Shown: positions 1 through 6,884, counted from the first letter of the stretch. The stretch: 11,361 nucleotides of DNA from JBCDBL01 sp039183635 (GCA_039183635.1 JBCDBL010000125.1:1-11361), one strand, 5' to 3'. The notes: generated by a model not told the origin, from the sequence alone. Made by a program: numbers and translations.

Positions 1-78
1 CCGGTCAAGCCGCGCATTCGCCCCATGGCGCGCCACCGCCGCATCTGCAAACCCAAGCTGACCTGACATACGCTCCAT
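1..78 (-). CDS. N-terminus of a probable IS transposase (runs off the left edge)
   Basis: Twenty-six codons read without a stop from ATG (76-78) to the window edge. The peptide begins MERMSGQLGFADAAVARHGA. An SQL/GQL-F-ad opening followed by a short basic stretch is, from memory, how many IS5-type DDE transposases of alphaproteobacteria begin; the catalytic residues would lie outside the window. A strong ribosome binding site GGGAGG (84-89 on the minus strand) lies 5 nt before the first ATG, which favours it over the in-frame ATG at 69. What is seen: an open frame with a good start. What is inferred: the IS family. It could instead be another small protein with a similar opening. Confidence 0.5.
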   Translation of the reverse strand, partial: MERMSGQLGFADAAVARHGANARLDR

Positions 79-273
79 GAAAACCTCCCGACAAAACAAA
101 AAAACAACACATCATGCTTCGCATGTTTCGCAACAATCCCCTTCGGGGAGAGGTGAGACGCTGCGCCGCGCCGCGCCAACATCAGATGTTCCATATGCGA
201 TCGCCCTGCCCGCAAGGGTGAGGGAGGGAAGGCGGGCCCCTTGTTTCGGTTGTGAAAAGCGTTCTTGCCCCAG
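79..273. repeat. Spacer between IS gene and creatininase gene, with palindromic dispersed-repeat-like sequence
   Basis: No gene is supported here. The stretch next to the transposase start is A/T-rich (runs of A at 96-105) and would contain the end of the IS, but I cannot define a terminal inverted repeat. From about 138 to 235 it holds several short palindromes: CCCC-TTC-GGGG at 138-148, AACATC-A-GATGTT at 178-190 and CCCT-n7-AGGG at 204-218, followed by G/A-rich sequence. CCCTT/GGGAG-bounded palindromes of this style are common intergenic repeats in Rhizobiales-like genomes (general knowledge, not checked here). The open frames that cross this part have no convincing start or coding character. 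Confidence 0.4.
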
Positions 274-1026
274 CTACGCCGTTTTCGAAAACCGTTCAAA
301 GTCTTCCGCCAAAGCCGCGGCGGCCGCCTCGACGATGCGCCCGCCGTCTTCCGGCGTGGCGAGGCTGGGGTCGGAGCCGATCCGTCCGTCTGCGAACACG
401 CTGCGGTAATGCTCCGCATCGCGGAACGCGGCGTTCGGCGCAATCTGCGGCGTCATCTCAGCGGTTTTTACGGCCTCCGGGTAGGCGTAATAGGTGACAG
501 CGACCTCCGACGGCGTGGCGTGGGAGCCATGGCCCGTGGGGTAGAGCCGTTGGCACAGCTCTATCACGCCGGACAGCTCCCACCAGTTTTTTAGCTTCAA
601 ACGCAGGTCGGCTTTCGCCGTCCCGCCGGGCTTTTCAAAACTACGGTGGGCGTAAATTTCCGCAAACGCTGCGTTGATGGTGGCGATGTTGCCGCCATGG
701 CCGTTCAGCCAGTAGACCCTCTCGAACCCGTGGCGTTGCAGGGAGGCGGTCCAGTCTTCCATCGCGGCGATCATGGTCGAGGGGCGCAGCGTCATCGAGC
801 CGGCGAAGGCCAAATGGTGCTGGGCGCAGCCCACATTGAACGTCGGCCCCACGAGCATTTCTGCCGTGTCCGCCGCGGCGTGGGAGATGATTTCCGGGCA
901 CAGCGCATCGGTGCCCAGAAAACCGTTCGGGCCGTGCTGCTCCGTCGAGCCGATGGGGATCAGGATGGCCTTGGAGCGTTGGAGATAATCCTCAACCTCG
1001 CGCCATGTGGACAAGTGAAGCAGCAT
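274..1026 (-). CDS. Creatininase-family metal-dependent amidohydrolase
   Basis: A 250-aa protein, the usual length for the creatinine amidohydrolase superfamily. These cytosolic metalloenzymes hydrolyse C-N bonds of small cyclic or formylated amides (creatinine, FAPy-type compounds, peptide precursors). The family metal motif is visible at residues 26-40 (GSTEQHGPNGFLGTD), giving likely ligands Glu29, His31 and Asp40. The second motif NGHGGN is at 108-113 (His110), and the Glu of the GHGSHATPSEVA block (Glu174) matches the family's late acidic ligand. Asn34 stands where a second His is frequent (EQHGPH). The start has an AAAGG-like site about 8 nt upstream. The gene is divergent from ftsZ and shows no co-transcribed partner, so the substrate cannot be named; calling it creatininase itself would go too far. 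Family assignment is secure. Confidence 0.9.
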   Translation of the reverse strand: MLLHLSTWREVEDYLQRSKAILIPIGSTEQHGPNGFLGTDALCPEIISHAAADTAEMLVGPTFNVGCAQHHLAFAGSMTLRPSTMIAAMEDWTASLQRHGFERVYWLNGHGGNIATINAAFAEIYAHRSFEKPGGTAKADLRLKLKNWWELSGVIELCQRLYPTGHGSHATPSEVAVTYYAYPEAVKTAEMTPQIAPNAAFRDAEHYRSVFADGRIGSDPSLATPEDGGRIVEAAAAALAEDFERFSKTA

Positions 1027-1089
1027 TGCAAAATCGCCTTTCTACGGAAGAGTTAAACCGTTCGCCTTTTCTTGGCGGCTGGCTAAAAA

Positions 1090-1122
1090 TTAACAGCTCG
1101 TTAACCTTTAATTAAGGGTTAA
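1090..1122. promoter_or_regulatory. Cluster of CtrA-type boxes upstream of ftsZ
   Basis: Four TTAA tetramers occur at 1090-1093, 1101-1104, 1112-1115 and 1119-1122. The first three are each separated by exactly 7 nt, making two overlapping TTAA-N7-TTAA sites, the full-site consensus of the alphaproteobacterial cell-cycle regulator CtrA; the middle tetramer has the extended GTTAACC form. The block from 1101 to 1122 is also a near-perfect palindrome. It lies 68-100 bases before the ftsZ start and 64-96 bases before the divergent creatininase start. In Caulobacter, CtrA represses ftsZ, so control of ftsZ is the likely role. The motif is seen; binding is inferred. No GANTC methylation site was noticed in the same gap. 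Confidence 0.65.
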
Positions 1123-1189
1123 AAGCCAGTCTGACGTTTAAAGCTTTTTCAATATTTTCAAACAGTTTCGCCAGTGGAGCCGCCCTCAC

Positions 1190-2899
1190 ATGCCGATCAA
1201 TCTCAGCGTGCCGGAAACATCAGAGTTAAAACCCCGCATCACCGTGTTCGGCGTCGGCGGCGCGGGCGGCAACGCCGTCAACAATATGATCGAGTCGGAG
1301 CTTGAGGGCGTTGAATTCGTTGTCGCCAACACCGACGCCCAGGCGATCCGCAATTCCAAAGCCGAGCGTCGCATACAGATGGGCTCGGCGATCACCGAAG
1401 GTCTTGGCGCCGGATCTCAACCAGAGGTGGGCCGTGCGGCGGCTGAAGAGTCCCTTGAGGAGATTTTGGAGCATATGGGCGGCGCTCATATGGCCTTCAT
1501 CACCGCTGGCATGGGCGGCGGCACCGGCACGGGCGCGGCGCCTGTCATCGCCCGGGCGGCGCGGGAGCGGGATATTCTGACCGTCGGCGTCGTGACGAAG
1601 CCGTTTCATTTCGAAGGCGCGCGTCGCATGCGCCTCGCCGAAGCTGGCATTCAGGAACTGCAGAAATACGTCGACACGCTGCTCATCATTCCGAACCAGA
1701 ATTTGTTCCGTATCGCGAACGAAAAAACCACATTCGCCCAGGCCTTCGCCATGGCGGACCAGGTGCTCCATTCCGGCGTGCGCGGCATCACCGATCTCAT
1801 GATCATGCCGGGTCTCATCAATCTCGACTTCGCCGACGTCCGTACTGTGATGAACGAGATGGGCAAAGCCATGATGGGCACGGGCGAGGCCGAAGGTGAA
1901 AAGCGTGCTATTGAGGCGGCGGAGGCGGCGATCTCCAACCCGCTTCTTGATGAGGTTTCCATGAAGGGCGCCCGGGGTGTTCTCATCAACATCACCGGCG
2001 GCATGGACATGACCCTGTTCGAGGTGGATGAAGCGGCGAACCGCATCCGCGGCGAGGTTGATCCGGATGCGAACATCATTGTCGGCTCCACATTTGATGA
2101 CGCGCTGGACGGCAAGATGCGGGTTTCCGTTGTCGCCACGGGCATCGAGTCCGCTGTAGAACATGCGCCCGAGGAGACGACTGCAGCGGGCGGAACGACG
2201 ATTGCCGCGCCGAAAACCGCGCCATGGCGTCAGCCCGCTCCGGCGGCGGATGCGCCCAACGTTGCGCCTGGCGCTGTCGTTGCTGCTCAGAAGGCGGCCG
2301 CCAATCTGCAAATCGCCCGCAAAGACATGGCGCCCAATCCGGTCCGCGAGGCCCAGCGCGTTTTGAAAACGCAAATGGGCGTTGAAGACGCGCCCGGCCC
2401 CCAGACGCAGGTCCCGCAAGGATCCGTTCCTCCCGTGTCCGATCAGCCCACATCTGCTCAAACCACGCCAGTTCAAGCCTCTGCGCCGGAGACGGCGTCT
2501 CGCTCTGGCAAGTCCGGCCTTGACGATTATGTGGAAGAGCAACCGCTTGCTGCTGAGCCGCGTCTTCAACCTGCCCCGGCGAGCGAGGGCCGTGACGTCG
2601 GCAGGCCAGGCGGGTTGTCGTTCAATCCTTTCCGTCGCAGTGCAGGCGACAAGCTGGGCGATGCGGCCCGCGAACTTTTGCGGAACGTCCGTGGAGATCA
2701 GTCGGAAACGCCGGCCGTGACTGCGCCGCAACAAACCGAAGCGCCGGCCGTGCGCCGGGCCCAGTCGACACGCGTTGCGCCGCCCCAGGACAAGGAGGCT
2801 GAGCCGCGGATCCGTCCCTCAAACGGACAGCTTTTCCCTTCCGATCAGGAAGATGAACAGCTTGAAATCCCCGCCTTTTTGCGTCGTTCGGCGAATTAA
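1190..2899 (+). CDS. ftsZ: Cell division GTPase FtsZ with long C-terminal linker
   Basis: A 569-aa tubulin homologue that polymerises into the cytokinetic Z ring. The N-terminal GTP-binding fold starts with GVGGAGGN (residues 21-28). The tubulin signature GGGTGTG is at 109-115, and the T7 loop NLDFADV at 211-217 carries the GTPase-activating acidic residues Asp213 and Asp216. The globular part ends near residue 319. An Ala/Pro/Gln-rich, presumably disordered linker of about 240 residues follows, and the C-terminal peptide LEIPAFLRRSAN (558-569) is the conserved partner-binding tail that in other bacteria contacts FtsA and other Z-ring proteins. All key residues are intact, so this is a full, active-type FtsZ and not the tail-less second copy seen in some alphaproteobacteria. 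GGAG at 1176-1179 gives 10-nt spacing to the ATG. It stands alone: no ftsQ or ftsA lies upstream, and CtrA-type boxes precede it. Confidence 0.97.
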   Translation: MPINLSVPETSELKPRITVFGVGGAGGNAVNNMIESELEGVEFVVANTDAQAIRNSKAERRIQMGSAITEGLGAGSQPEVGRAAAEESLEEILEHMGGAHMAFITAGMGGGTGTGAAPVIARAARERDILTVGVVTKPFHFEGARRMRLAEAGIQELQKYVDTLLIIPNQNLFRIANEKTTFAQAFAMADQVLHSGVRGITDLMIMPGLINLDFADVRTVMNEMGKAMMGTGEAEGEKRAIEAAEAAISNPLLDEVSMKGARGVLINITGGMDMTLFEVDEAANRIRGEVDPDANIIVGSTFDDALDGKMRVSVVATGIESAVEHAPEETTAAGGTTIAAPKTAPWRQPAPAADAPNVAPGAVVAAQKAAANLQIARKDMAPNPVREAQRVLKTQMGVEDAPGPQTQVPQGSVPPVSDQPTSAQTTPVQASAPETASRSGKSGLDDYVEEQPLAAEPRLQPAPASEGRDVGRPGGLSFNPFRRSAGDKLGDAARELLRNVRGDQSETPAVTAPQQTEAPAVRRAQSTRVAPPQDKEAEPRIRPSNGQLFPSDQEDEQLEIPAFLRRSAN

Positions 2900-2907
2900 A
2901 AAACAGC

Positions 2908-2948
2908 TAGAGTTTTTCGCCCACTCACGACAAAGGCGAACAGCTCTA
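2908..2948. repeat. 41-nt TAGAG...CTCTA hairpin repeat (copy A)
   Basis: The 14-nt arms (2908-2921 and 2935-2948) pair at 12 of 14 positions around a 13-nt loop. The reverse complement of this element matches copy B at 4163-4203 in arm sequence, loop sequence (TTTGTCGTGAGTG against TTTGTTATGAGTC) and total length, so it is a dispersed repeat and not a chance dyad. It lies between the convergent stop codons of ftsZ (2897-2899) and the PLP-enzyme gene (2960). It probably forms a bidirectional RNA stem at both 3' ends; a further small dyad CAGC...GCTG followed by CTTTT (2941-2960) could aid termination after ftsZ. Confidence 0.8.
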
Positions 2949-2959
2949 AGGGGCTGCTT

Positions 2960-4117
2960 TTACCAGCGGTTTGTTCGCTCCCATTCGCCGGTCAACTGCT
3001 CGCCGTCGATGACGTTATAGATGTCATACTGCCCGGCGGTGGCGCAGGCGTGATTTGGTAAAATACGAAGCATCGCGCCCACCGGGAAGGCTTTGATATC
3101 GAGTGCGGGCGCGCCGTCGCGAGCCATGAGTACGCCGTGTTCCTGGTTCGCAGCGCCGACGATGACATCGCCGAGGGGCGCGCCATCCAGATCGCAGACA
3201 AGACCGTATCCCTGATCGACGGCCTGTTTTTCCGTACCCCGATCGCGTGACATCGCCATCCAGCCAGCGTCCACAATCACCCAGCCTTTCGCCGGTTGGT
3301 GCCCGATCACAGTTGTGAGGACGCTGAGCGCGATATCGTCCACCTTCGCCACGCCGAGTCCCGCCTGAAAAAGGTCGAAAAACGTATAAACGCCTGGCCG
3401 GATCTCGGTTATGCCGTCAAGATTTTCCGCCATGACCGCTGTCGGCGTGGAACCGATTGACACGACAGGGCATTCCACGCCGTCAGCGCGAATGCGATCG
3501 GCCGCCATAACGGTGCGGTCTCTTTCCAGGTTCGCATGGGCTTTAATATCTTCCAGCGTCGGGCAGGCGTAGGATTCTCCGGCATGGGTCATCACGCCTT
3601 TCAATAAGGCGCCGTCGGCCGCAGCGATAGCGCGGGCAAGTGGCAGAAGATCTTCTCCTTGCGGATCAACGCCGGAGCGGTGCCCGTCCACGTCAAGCTC
3701 TATGAGAATAGGCAGAACGACGCCAAGTTCCCAAGCGCGCGCCGCCACAAGCTCCGCCATGGCGATATTGTCCGCAACGACCGTCAGCGCACAGCCTCGC
3801 TTGATCAGGGTTGCGGCGATCTCAACTTTGTTGGGGGTGATGCTCACCGCATACAGAATGTCTTTTTGGCCGTTCTCAAAAAAATACTCGGCCTCATGCA
3901 GGGTGGAGACCGTGATTCCTATGACATTTCCGGCGGCGGCGACCTCAGCCAACACGTCCTTTGATTTGTGGGTTTTGACGTGGGGGCGCAGGACGCAGTC
4001 CAGATTGCGAATATGGTTCGCCATGCGCTGCAGATTGCCGCGCATTCTGGCGCGATCCAATAAAAGGGTCGGGGTGTTGAGGCGGCTTAAAGCATCGCCG
4101 AGAGGCGTTGATGTCAT
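2960..4117 (-). CDS. Fold-type III PLP enzyme, D-threonine aldolase / D-serine dehydratase (DSD1) family
   Basis: A 385-aa cytosolic enzyme with the alanine-racemase-like TIM-barrel N-terminus and the C-terminal beta domain of the DSD1 / D-threonine aldolase group. The cofactor lysine is Lys48 in the motif RPHVKTHK (44-51). The C-terminal metal pair typical of the group is seen as His356 and Cys358 in NHACAT. A glycine-rich phosphate-binding region is suggested by VSIGSTPTA and TEIRPGVY. Members act on D-3-hydroxy amino acids, either cleaving them to glycine and an aldehyde or dehydrating D-serine; the sequence alone does not decide between these. The start ATG has AGGA about 10 nt upstream. 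It converges on ftsZ and is followed upstream by a composite repeat, so it seems to be a single-gene unit. Family assignment is firm, exact reaction open. Confidence 0.9.
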   Translation of the reverse strand: MTSTPLGDALSRLNTPTLLLDRARMRGNLQRMANHIRNLDCVLRPHVKTHKSKDVLAEVAAAGNVIGITVSTLHEAEYFFENGQKDILYAVSITPNKVEIAATLIKRGCALTVVADNIAMAELVAARAWELGVVLPILIELDVDGHRSGVDPQGEDLLPLARAIAAADGALLKGVMTHAGESYACPTLEDIKAHANLERDRTVMAADRIRADGVECPVVSIGSTPTAVMAENLDGITEIRPGVYTFFDLFQAGLGVAKVDDIALSVLTTVIGHQPAKGWVIVDAGWMAMSRDRGTEKQAVDQGYGLVCDLDGAPLGDVIVGAANQEHGVLMARDGAPALDIKAFPVGAMLRILPNHACATAGQYDIYNVIDGEQLTGEWERTNRW

Positions 4118-4162
4118 TGCGAAAGCGTCCTTGATTGAGCTGTCGGCGCCGAGGGCGACCCC

Positions 4163-4203
4163 TAGAGCTGTTTGCCTTTGTTATGAGTCGGCAAACGGCT
4201 CTA
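4163..4203. repeat. 41-nt TAGAGC...GGCTCTA hairpin repeat (copy B)
   Basis: The 14-nt arms (4163-4176 and 4190-4203) pair at 13 of 14 positions, with a 13-nt loop. It has the same length and near-identical sequence to the reverse complement of copy A at 2908-2948. It shares its last bases with the start of the tail module at 4204-4267, so the two make one composite element of 105 nt. It lies 45 bases before the start codon of the PLP-enzyme gene. Confidence 0.85.
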
Positions 4204-4267
4204 GAATCTTTGTTTTGAGCGCGTGAGACGACCTTCATCTGATCCACGTCACGCGCAACGCGCTCTA
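4204..4267. repeat. Tail module of composite repeat (copy C), ending GCGCTCTA
   Basis: It begins GAATCTTTGTTTTGAGCGCG and ends AACGCGCTCTA. Inside are perfect 8-bp arms GCGCGTGA (4219-4226) and TCACGCGC (4249-4256). The TTTGTTTTGA opening and the GCGCTCTA end are shared with the tail at 5646-5708, directly after a 41-nt hairpin in both cases. On the minus strand it lies 165 bases downstream of the glucokinase stop. Together with copy B it forms a composite palindromic repeat resembling the intergenic palindromes of Rhizobiales (resemblance from memory). Confidence 0.75.
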
Positions 4268-4431
4268 GGCCGCGCCGGTAATCGGTATTTTAGATATATG
4301 TTTGTTTTTTACTAGGAAATCAACGCCTTATCATTTCAAAGCGCAAATCGCGCAGCCACGTGTTAGGAATGCTAAATTCCGTATGCATATTTCATAAAGT
4401 TTAGATTTTTGTACGACGGCGGCGGTCAAGT
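4268..4431. other. AT-richer spacer downstream of glk
   Basis: Between the composite repeat and the glucokinase stop lies a stretch clearly richer in A/T than the surrounding genes. It contains a GGAAT-GCTAA-ATTCC dyad (around 4366-4380) and no open frame worth calling. A factor-independent terminator for glk is not obvious here, so the repeat at 4163-4267 may serve as the 3' end of that transcript. This is inference. Confidence 0.35.
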
Positions 4432-5403
4432 TTAACCCGCCGCCGCGCCTTCAAAATACAAGGCCGCCGCGCCCAGAAGCGGGGTGTTGGGGTCCTCAAG
4501 AAGGCGTATGGGCAAACCCGACATGTAATCGCTGCGGCCGCTGCGTTCAAAAAAACGGGACAAGGCCGCCGGTTCCTGCAAAAAAGCGCGAAGATGCTGT
4601 GAAACGCCGCCAGCGATCACAGCGCCGCCGCGCGCGCCCAGTGTTAAAACCAAATCCCCGGCAAGCCCCATGACGCCTCTGGCGCGCAAGCGGCAAATGT
4701 CTAATGCGATAGGGTCGTCGGCCGCCGCCATGTCCGCAATTTTTTGAGGCGTGGCCTTGGAATCTTCCGCGCCGTGGACGGTTGAGACCGCCTGCCGCAC
4801 GGCGTCAAAACCAGCCCCTGACAACATCAATTCGTTGGAAATGAATGTGCGCCCTGCGCCGCGCAGCACACGAACCACCTCCCATTCGAGGTCCGTATAG
4901 GGCGTATATGCACTGTGCCCGCCTTCGCCGCCGACGACCCGCCATCCGCCGTCTTGCGGCAGCAGCACGGCGACGCCAACGCCCGTGCCGGGGCCGGTGA
5001 CGGCAATCGGCGCGTTTGGCGCGCTGTCGCCGGCCGCGAGTGTGAAAAACGCCGTTTCAGGCGACAACGGCACGCCGCGCGCCATGGCTTCAAAGTCGTT
5101 GAAAAGGTCGACGCGGGAGAGTTTGAAGCGCTCTTGAAGCGCGGCCTTGGCGATGGGCGGCCACTGCGGGCGATTGAGAAGCGTTACCGCGCCGTCTCTG
5201 ACCGGACCTGCAAGAGCCAGACAGGCTGCCGTTGGCGGCGTCTTAAGCTCGGCGATATAGGCGCAAAGAGCCTCTTCAAAACCTGTAAAATCATCGCCAG
5301 ACCGTTTGGCGAACGCCTCTATTGCGACGCCGCTGCGCGTTTTGCGACCAATCGCGAACCGCACGCTTGTTCCGCCAACATCTGCAACCAGGACATTTGA
5401 CAT
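4432..5403 (-). CDS. glk: Glucokinase (bacterial Glk family)
   Basis: This is a 323-aa ATP-dependent hexokinase that phosphorylates glucose to glucose 6-phosphate in the cytoplasm, feeding Entner-Doudoroff or pentose phosphate routes. The phosphate-1 motif DVGGTSVRFAI is at residues 8-18. The sugar site is recognisable in LFNDFEA, the GPGTGVGVA loop, and GGEGGH, where Glu and His contact the sugar in E. coli Glk. A C-terminal adenosine-site segment is seen in VIAGGV. Length fits the family (about 320 aa). I chose ATG at 5403 because MSNVLVADVGGT matches the family's short lead-in; a TTG five codons earlier (5418) is possible, and no strong ribosome site distinguishes them. It is not next to other sugar genes and is separated from the upstream gene by a terminator and a repeat, so it is probably transcribed alone. 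Confidence 0.93.
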   Translation of the reverse strand: MSNVLVADVGGTSVRFAIGRKTRSGVAIEAFAKRSGDDFTGFEEALCAYIAELKTPPTAACLALAGPVRDGAVTLLNRPQWPPIAKAALQERFKLSRVDLFNDFEAMARGVPLSPETAFFTLAAGDSAPNAPIAVTGPGTGVGVAVLLPQDGGWRVVGGEGGHSAYTPYTDLEWEVVRVLRGAGRTFISNELMLSGAGFDAVRQAVSTVHGAEDSKATPQKIADMAAADDPIALDICRLRARGVMGLAGDLVLTLGARGGAVIAGGVSQHLRAFLQEPAALSRFFERSGRSDYMSGLPIRLLEDPNTPLLGAAALYFEGAAAG

Positions 5404-5542
5404 AAAGGGTTGGAGCAAATTCTTTCAAATAAAAACAAGGGCGCCTGACGCCTCTCACTGGCGGAAGCGTGAAATATCTTCCATGAGAGACGTGTTGACG
5501 CAAGCTTGCGGGCCCAAGCTCCAAAACGCGTTCTTGCAGACG

Positions 5543-5578
5543 AAAAAAGGGACGCAGCTCTTCAGCCGCGTCCCTTTT
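5543..5578 (-). terminator. Intrinsic terminator after the beta-helix gene
   Basis: The perfect 11-bp arms AAAAGGGACGC (5545-5555) and GCGTCCCTTTT (5568-5578) are extended by a GCT/AGC pairing around a CTTC tetraloop, with one A-C mismatch. Read on the minus strand, the stem ends in six consecutive T (complement of 5543-5548). This is the classic form of a factor-independent terminator, placed 128-163 bases after the beta-helix stop and about 140 bases before the glk start. It should separate the exported-protein pair from glk. Confidence 0.8.
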
Positions 5579-5604
5579 GTGACTTTTATTTCTGTGGTGT
5601 TTTC

Positions 5605-5645
5605 TAGACCACGTTTACGATTCTTCGCATCGTAAATGCGGTCCA
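5605..5645. repeat. 41-nt TAGACC...GGTCCA hairpin repeat (copy D1)
   Basis: The 17-nt arms (5605-5621 and 5629-5645) pair at 14 of 17 positions with a 7-nt loop. The stem sequence differs from copies A and B, but the total length is again exactly 41 nt, and it is again followed directly by a tail module with a TGTTTTGA opening. This is the first half of a 104-nt composite element. Confidence 0.75.
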
Positions 5646-5708
5646 AGTTTATGTTTTGACGCGCATTTTATTCACAAAACCGGTTCCCACTTTTGTGAAT
5701 GCGCTCTA
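5646..5708. repeat. Tail module of composite repeat (copy D2), whose end is the stop codon of the beta-helix gene
   Basis: Sixty-three bases, opening AGTTTATGTTTTGACGCGC and ending AATGCGCTCTA. They contain perfect 9-bp arms TTCACAAAA (5671-5679) and TTTTGTGAA (5691-5699) around an 11-nt loop. The terminal CTA (5706-5708) is, on the minus strand, the TAG stop codon of the beta-helix gene, so repeat and reading frame overlap by one codon. The overall pattern TAGAGCG-YR-TT plus inner palindrome is shared with copies C and E. Confidence 0.8.
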
Positions 5709-6833
5709 GTTGCCGCTAAACAGACCGCCACGGCGCTTGTCGCCTTTGTTGTTCTGGAAGACGTTGTTGATGACTTTCGGTCTTATGCCGGTCTCCGTAA
5801 AGAAGATCGCCCGTCCGCCGTTCCCAACAATCTCATTGCCTTCGATCACGCCCGGCGCGCCAAGCGGAATGAAAACGCCGTTTTGACCGTTTTGCACGAT
5901 CCGGTTATAGCGCAGAAGGCTGATCTTCGCGTTTTTGTGCAAAATAATGCCGTTGCCGGAATTGTTGCGAATCTTGTTTCCGATGACGGTGGCGCCGCCA
6001 AGACCGTCTGAAATAATCCCGGTCTCAAGGTTATCGAAAATATCGTTGCCGGCGACGATAACGTCCGCTCTTCCCGACAAATCGATGCCAACCGTGTTGT
6101 TGTCGATCTTGTTGTCGACAATCATGCTCTGGCTCAGCGTATGATTTTGCTTGATCATGACACCGACTGAACCCTTGGTGATGTGGTTCTTTTCGAGCAA
6201 GGCGACGCCGCCGCTGACCCGGATCGCAGGCTTTCCATCGGTGTCGAGGCCGTCCACTTTGCGGCTTAACACTTCGTCCGGTTTGCTGCCGCGCACGTTG
6301 CTTTCTTTCATCGTGAAGACGCCTTCGCGCACATCGACGCACGCCGGCGCGCCAGACCCCACCCGAGAAATAAGCCTGACGTTTGCAACAACGGCATGGG
6401 CGCCGGAACGTTTCTTTTCCGGCTCGAACATCAGGCAGGGCTGGTCCAGCTCCGCCAGAATCTCAACGCCAGAGCCCGGACCGCGGTCGCCTTGGATATA
6501 AACGGATTTCGTCAGGTTCAGGCTCTCACGATACTCGCCATGCAGAACGTAAATAATGCCGCCTTCGCCAATATCTTTCAGCGCTTTTGAAATCGTCGTA
6601 TAGGGACCGCTACCGTTGGCGTCCACAACGATTTGCGTCGGCTTGTCTTCTTCCTTGGTTTTCTTTTTGCCGTTGGCGACGCCGCGATTTTTGTTTGGTT
6701 CAACAATCGGAAAGCCGCCAATCGTTTGAGCTGCTGCTTCGCCGAATGCAACCGGACCAACGGATGCGCCGGATACCACCACTGCGAACGCTGCGGCGGA
6801 TAGAACGCCCAAAGATTTCGTTATGTTGCGCAT
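5706..6833 (-). CDS. Secreted right-handed parallel beta-helix repeat protein
   Basis: A 375-aa exported protein from ATG at 6833. That start has GGGGGAAAAGG just upstream and gives a clean signal peptide: MRNITKS, a hydrophobic core, and a predicted cut at AAA-Q36. Starts at 6869 or GTG 6881 are open but would put extra residues before the signal. Residues 40-66 form a charged, Lys-rich linker. From about 67 comes a pectinesterase-like opening (IVVDANGSGPYTTISKAL), and then parallel beta-helix rungs. Repeating N-x-I/V units at about 241, 263, 286, 310, 333 and 356 are spaced 22-24 residues, one coil each, as in NosD/PbH1-type helices. Catalytic residues of a pectin lyase or esterase are not recognisable, so a binding or structural role is as likely as an enzyme. 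It lies 51 bases after the Sel1 gene, in the same direction, and a terminator follows. Its stop codon comes from a dispersed repeat. Confidence 0.8.
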   Translation of the reverse strand: MRNITKSLGVLSAAAFAVVVSGASVGPVAFGEAAAQTIGGFPIVEPNKNRGVANGKKKTKEEDKPTQIVVDANGSGPYTTISKALKDIGEGGIIYVLHGEYRESLNLTKSVYIQGDRGPGSGVEILAELDQPCLMFEPEKKRSGAHAVVANVRLISRVGSGAPACVDVREGVFTMKESNVRGSKPDEVLSRKVDGLDTDGKPAIRVSGGVALLEKNHITKGSVGVMIKQNHTLSQSMIVDNKIDNNTVGIDLSGRADVIVAGNDIFDNLETGIISDGLGGATVIGNKIRNNSGNGIILHKNAKISLLRYNRIVQNGQNGVFIPLGAPGVIEGNEIVGNGGRAIFFTETGIRPKVINNVFQNNKGDKRRGGLFSGN

Positions 6834-6884
6834 TGCCTTTTCCCCCAACGCTTGTCCGTATACCGCCATGGTTCCCCTCACGCG

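Noticed and set aside
138..218. A CRISPR-like arrangement of short repeats
   Set aside because: The palindromes differ in sequence and spacing; there is no repeated unit with spacers and no cas gene nearby.
646..1056. A 136-codon plus-strand frame opposite the creatininase gene
   Set aside because: It is antisense to intact family motifs and has no ribosome site or motif of its own.
1226..2734. A 502-codon open frame antisense to ftsZ
   Set aside because: It lies wholly inside ftsZ on the other strand, is Arg/His/Gly-rich without any family motif, and is explained by the GC-rich codon bias of ftsZ.
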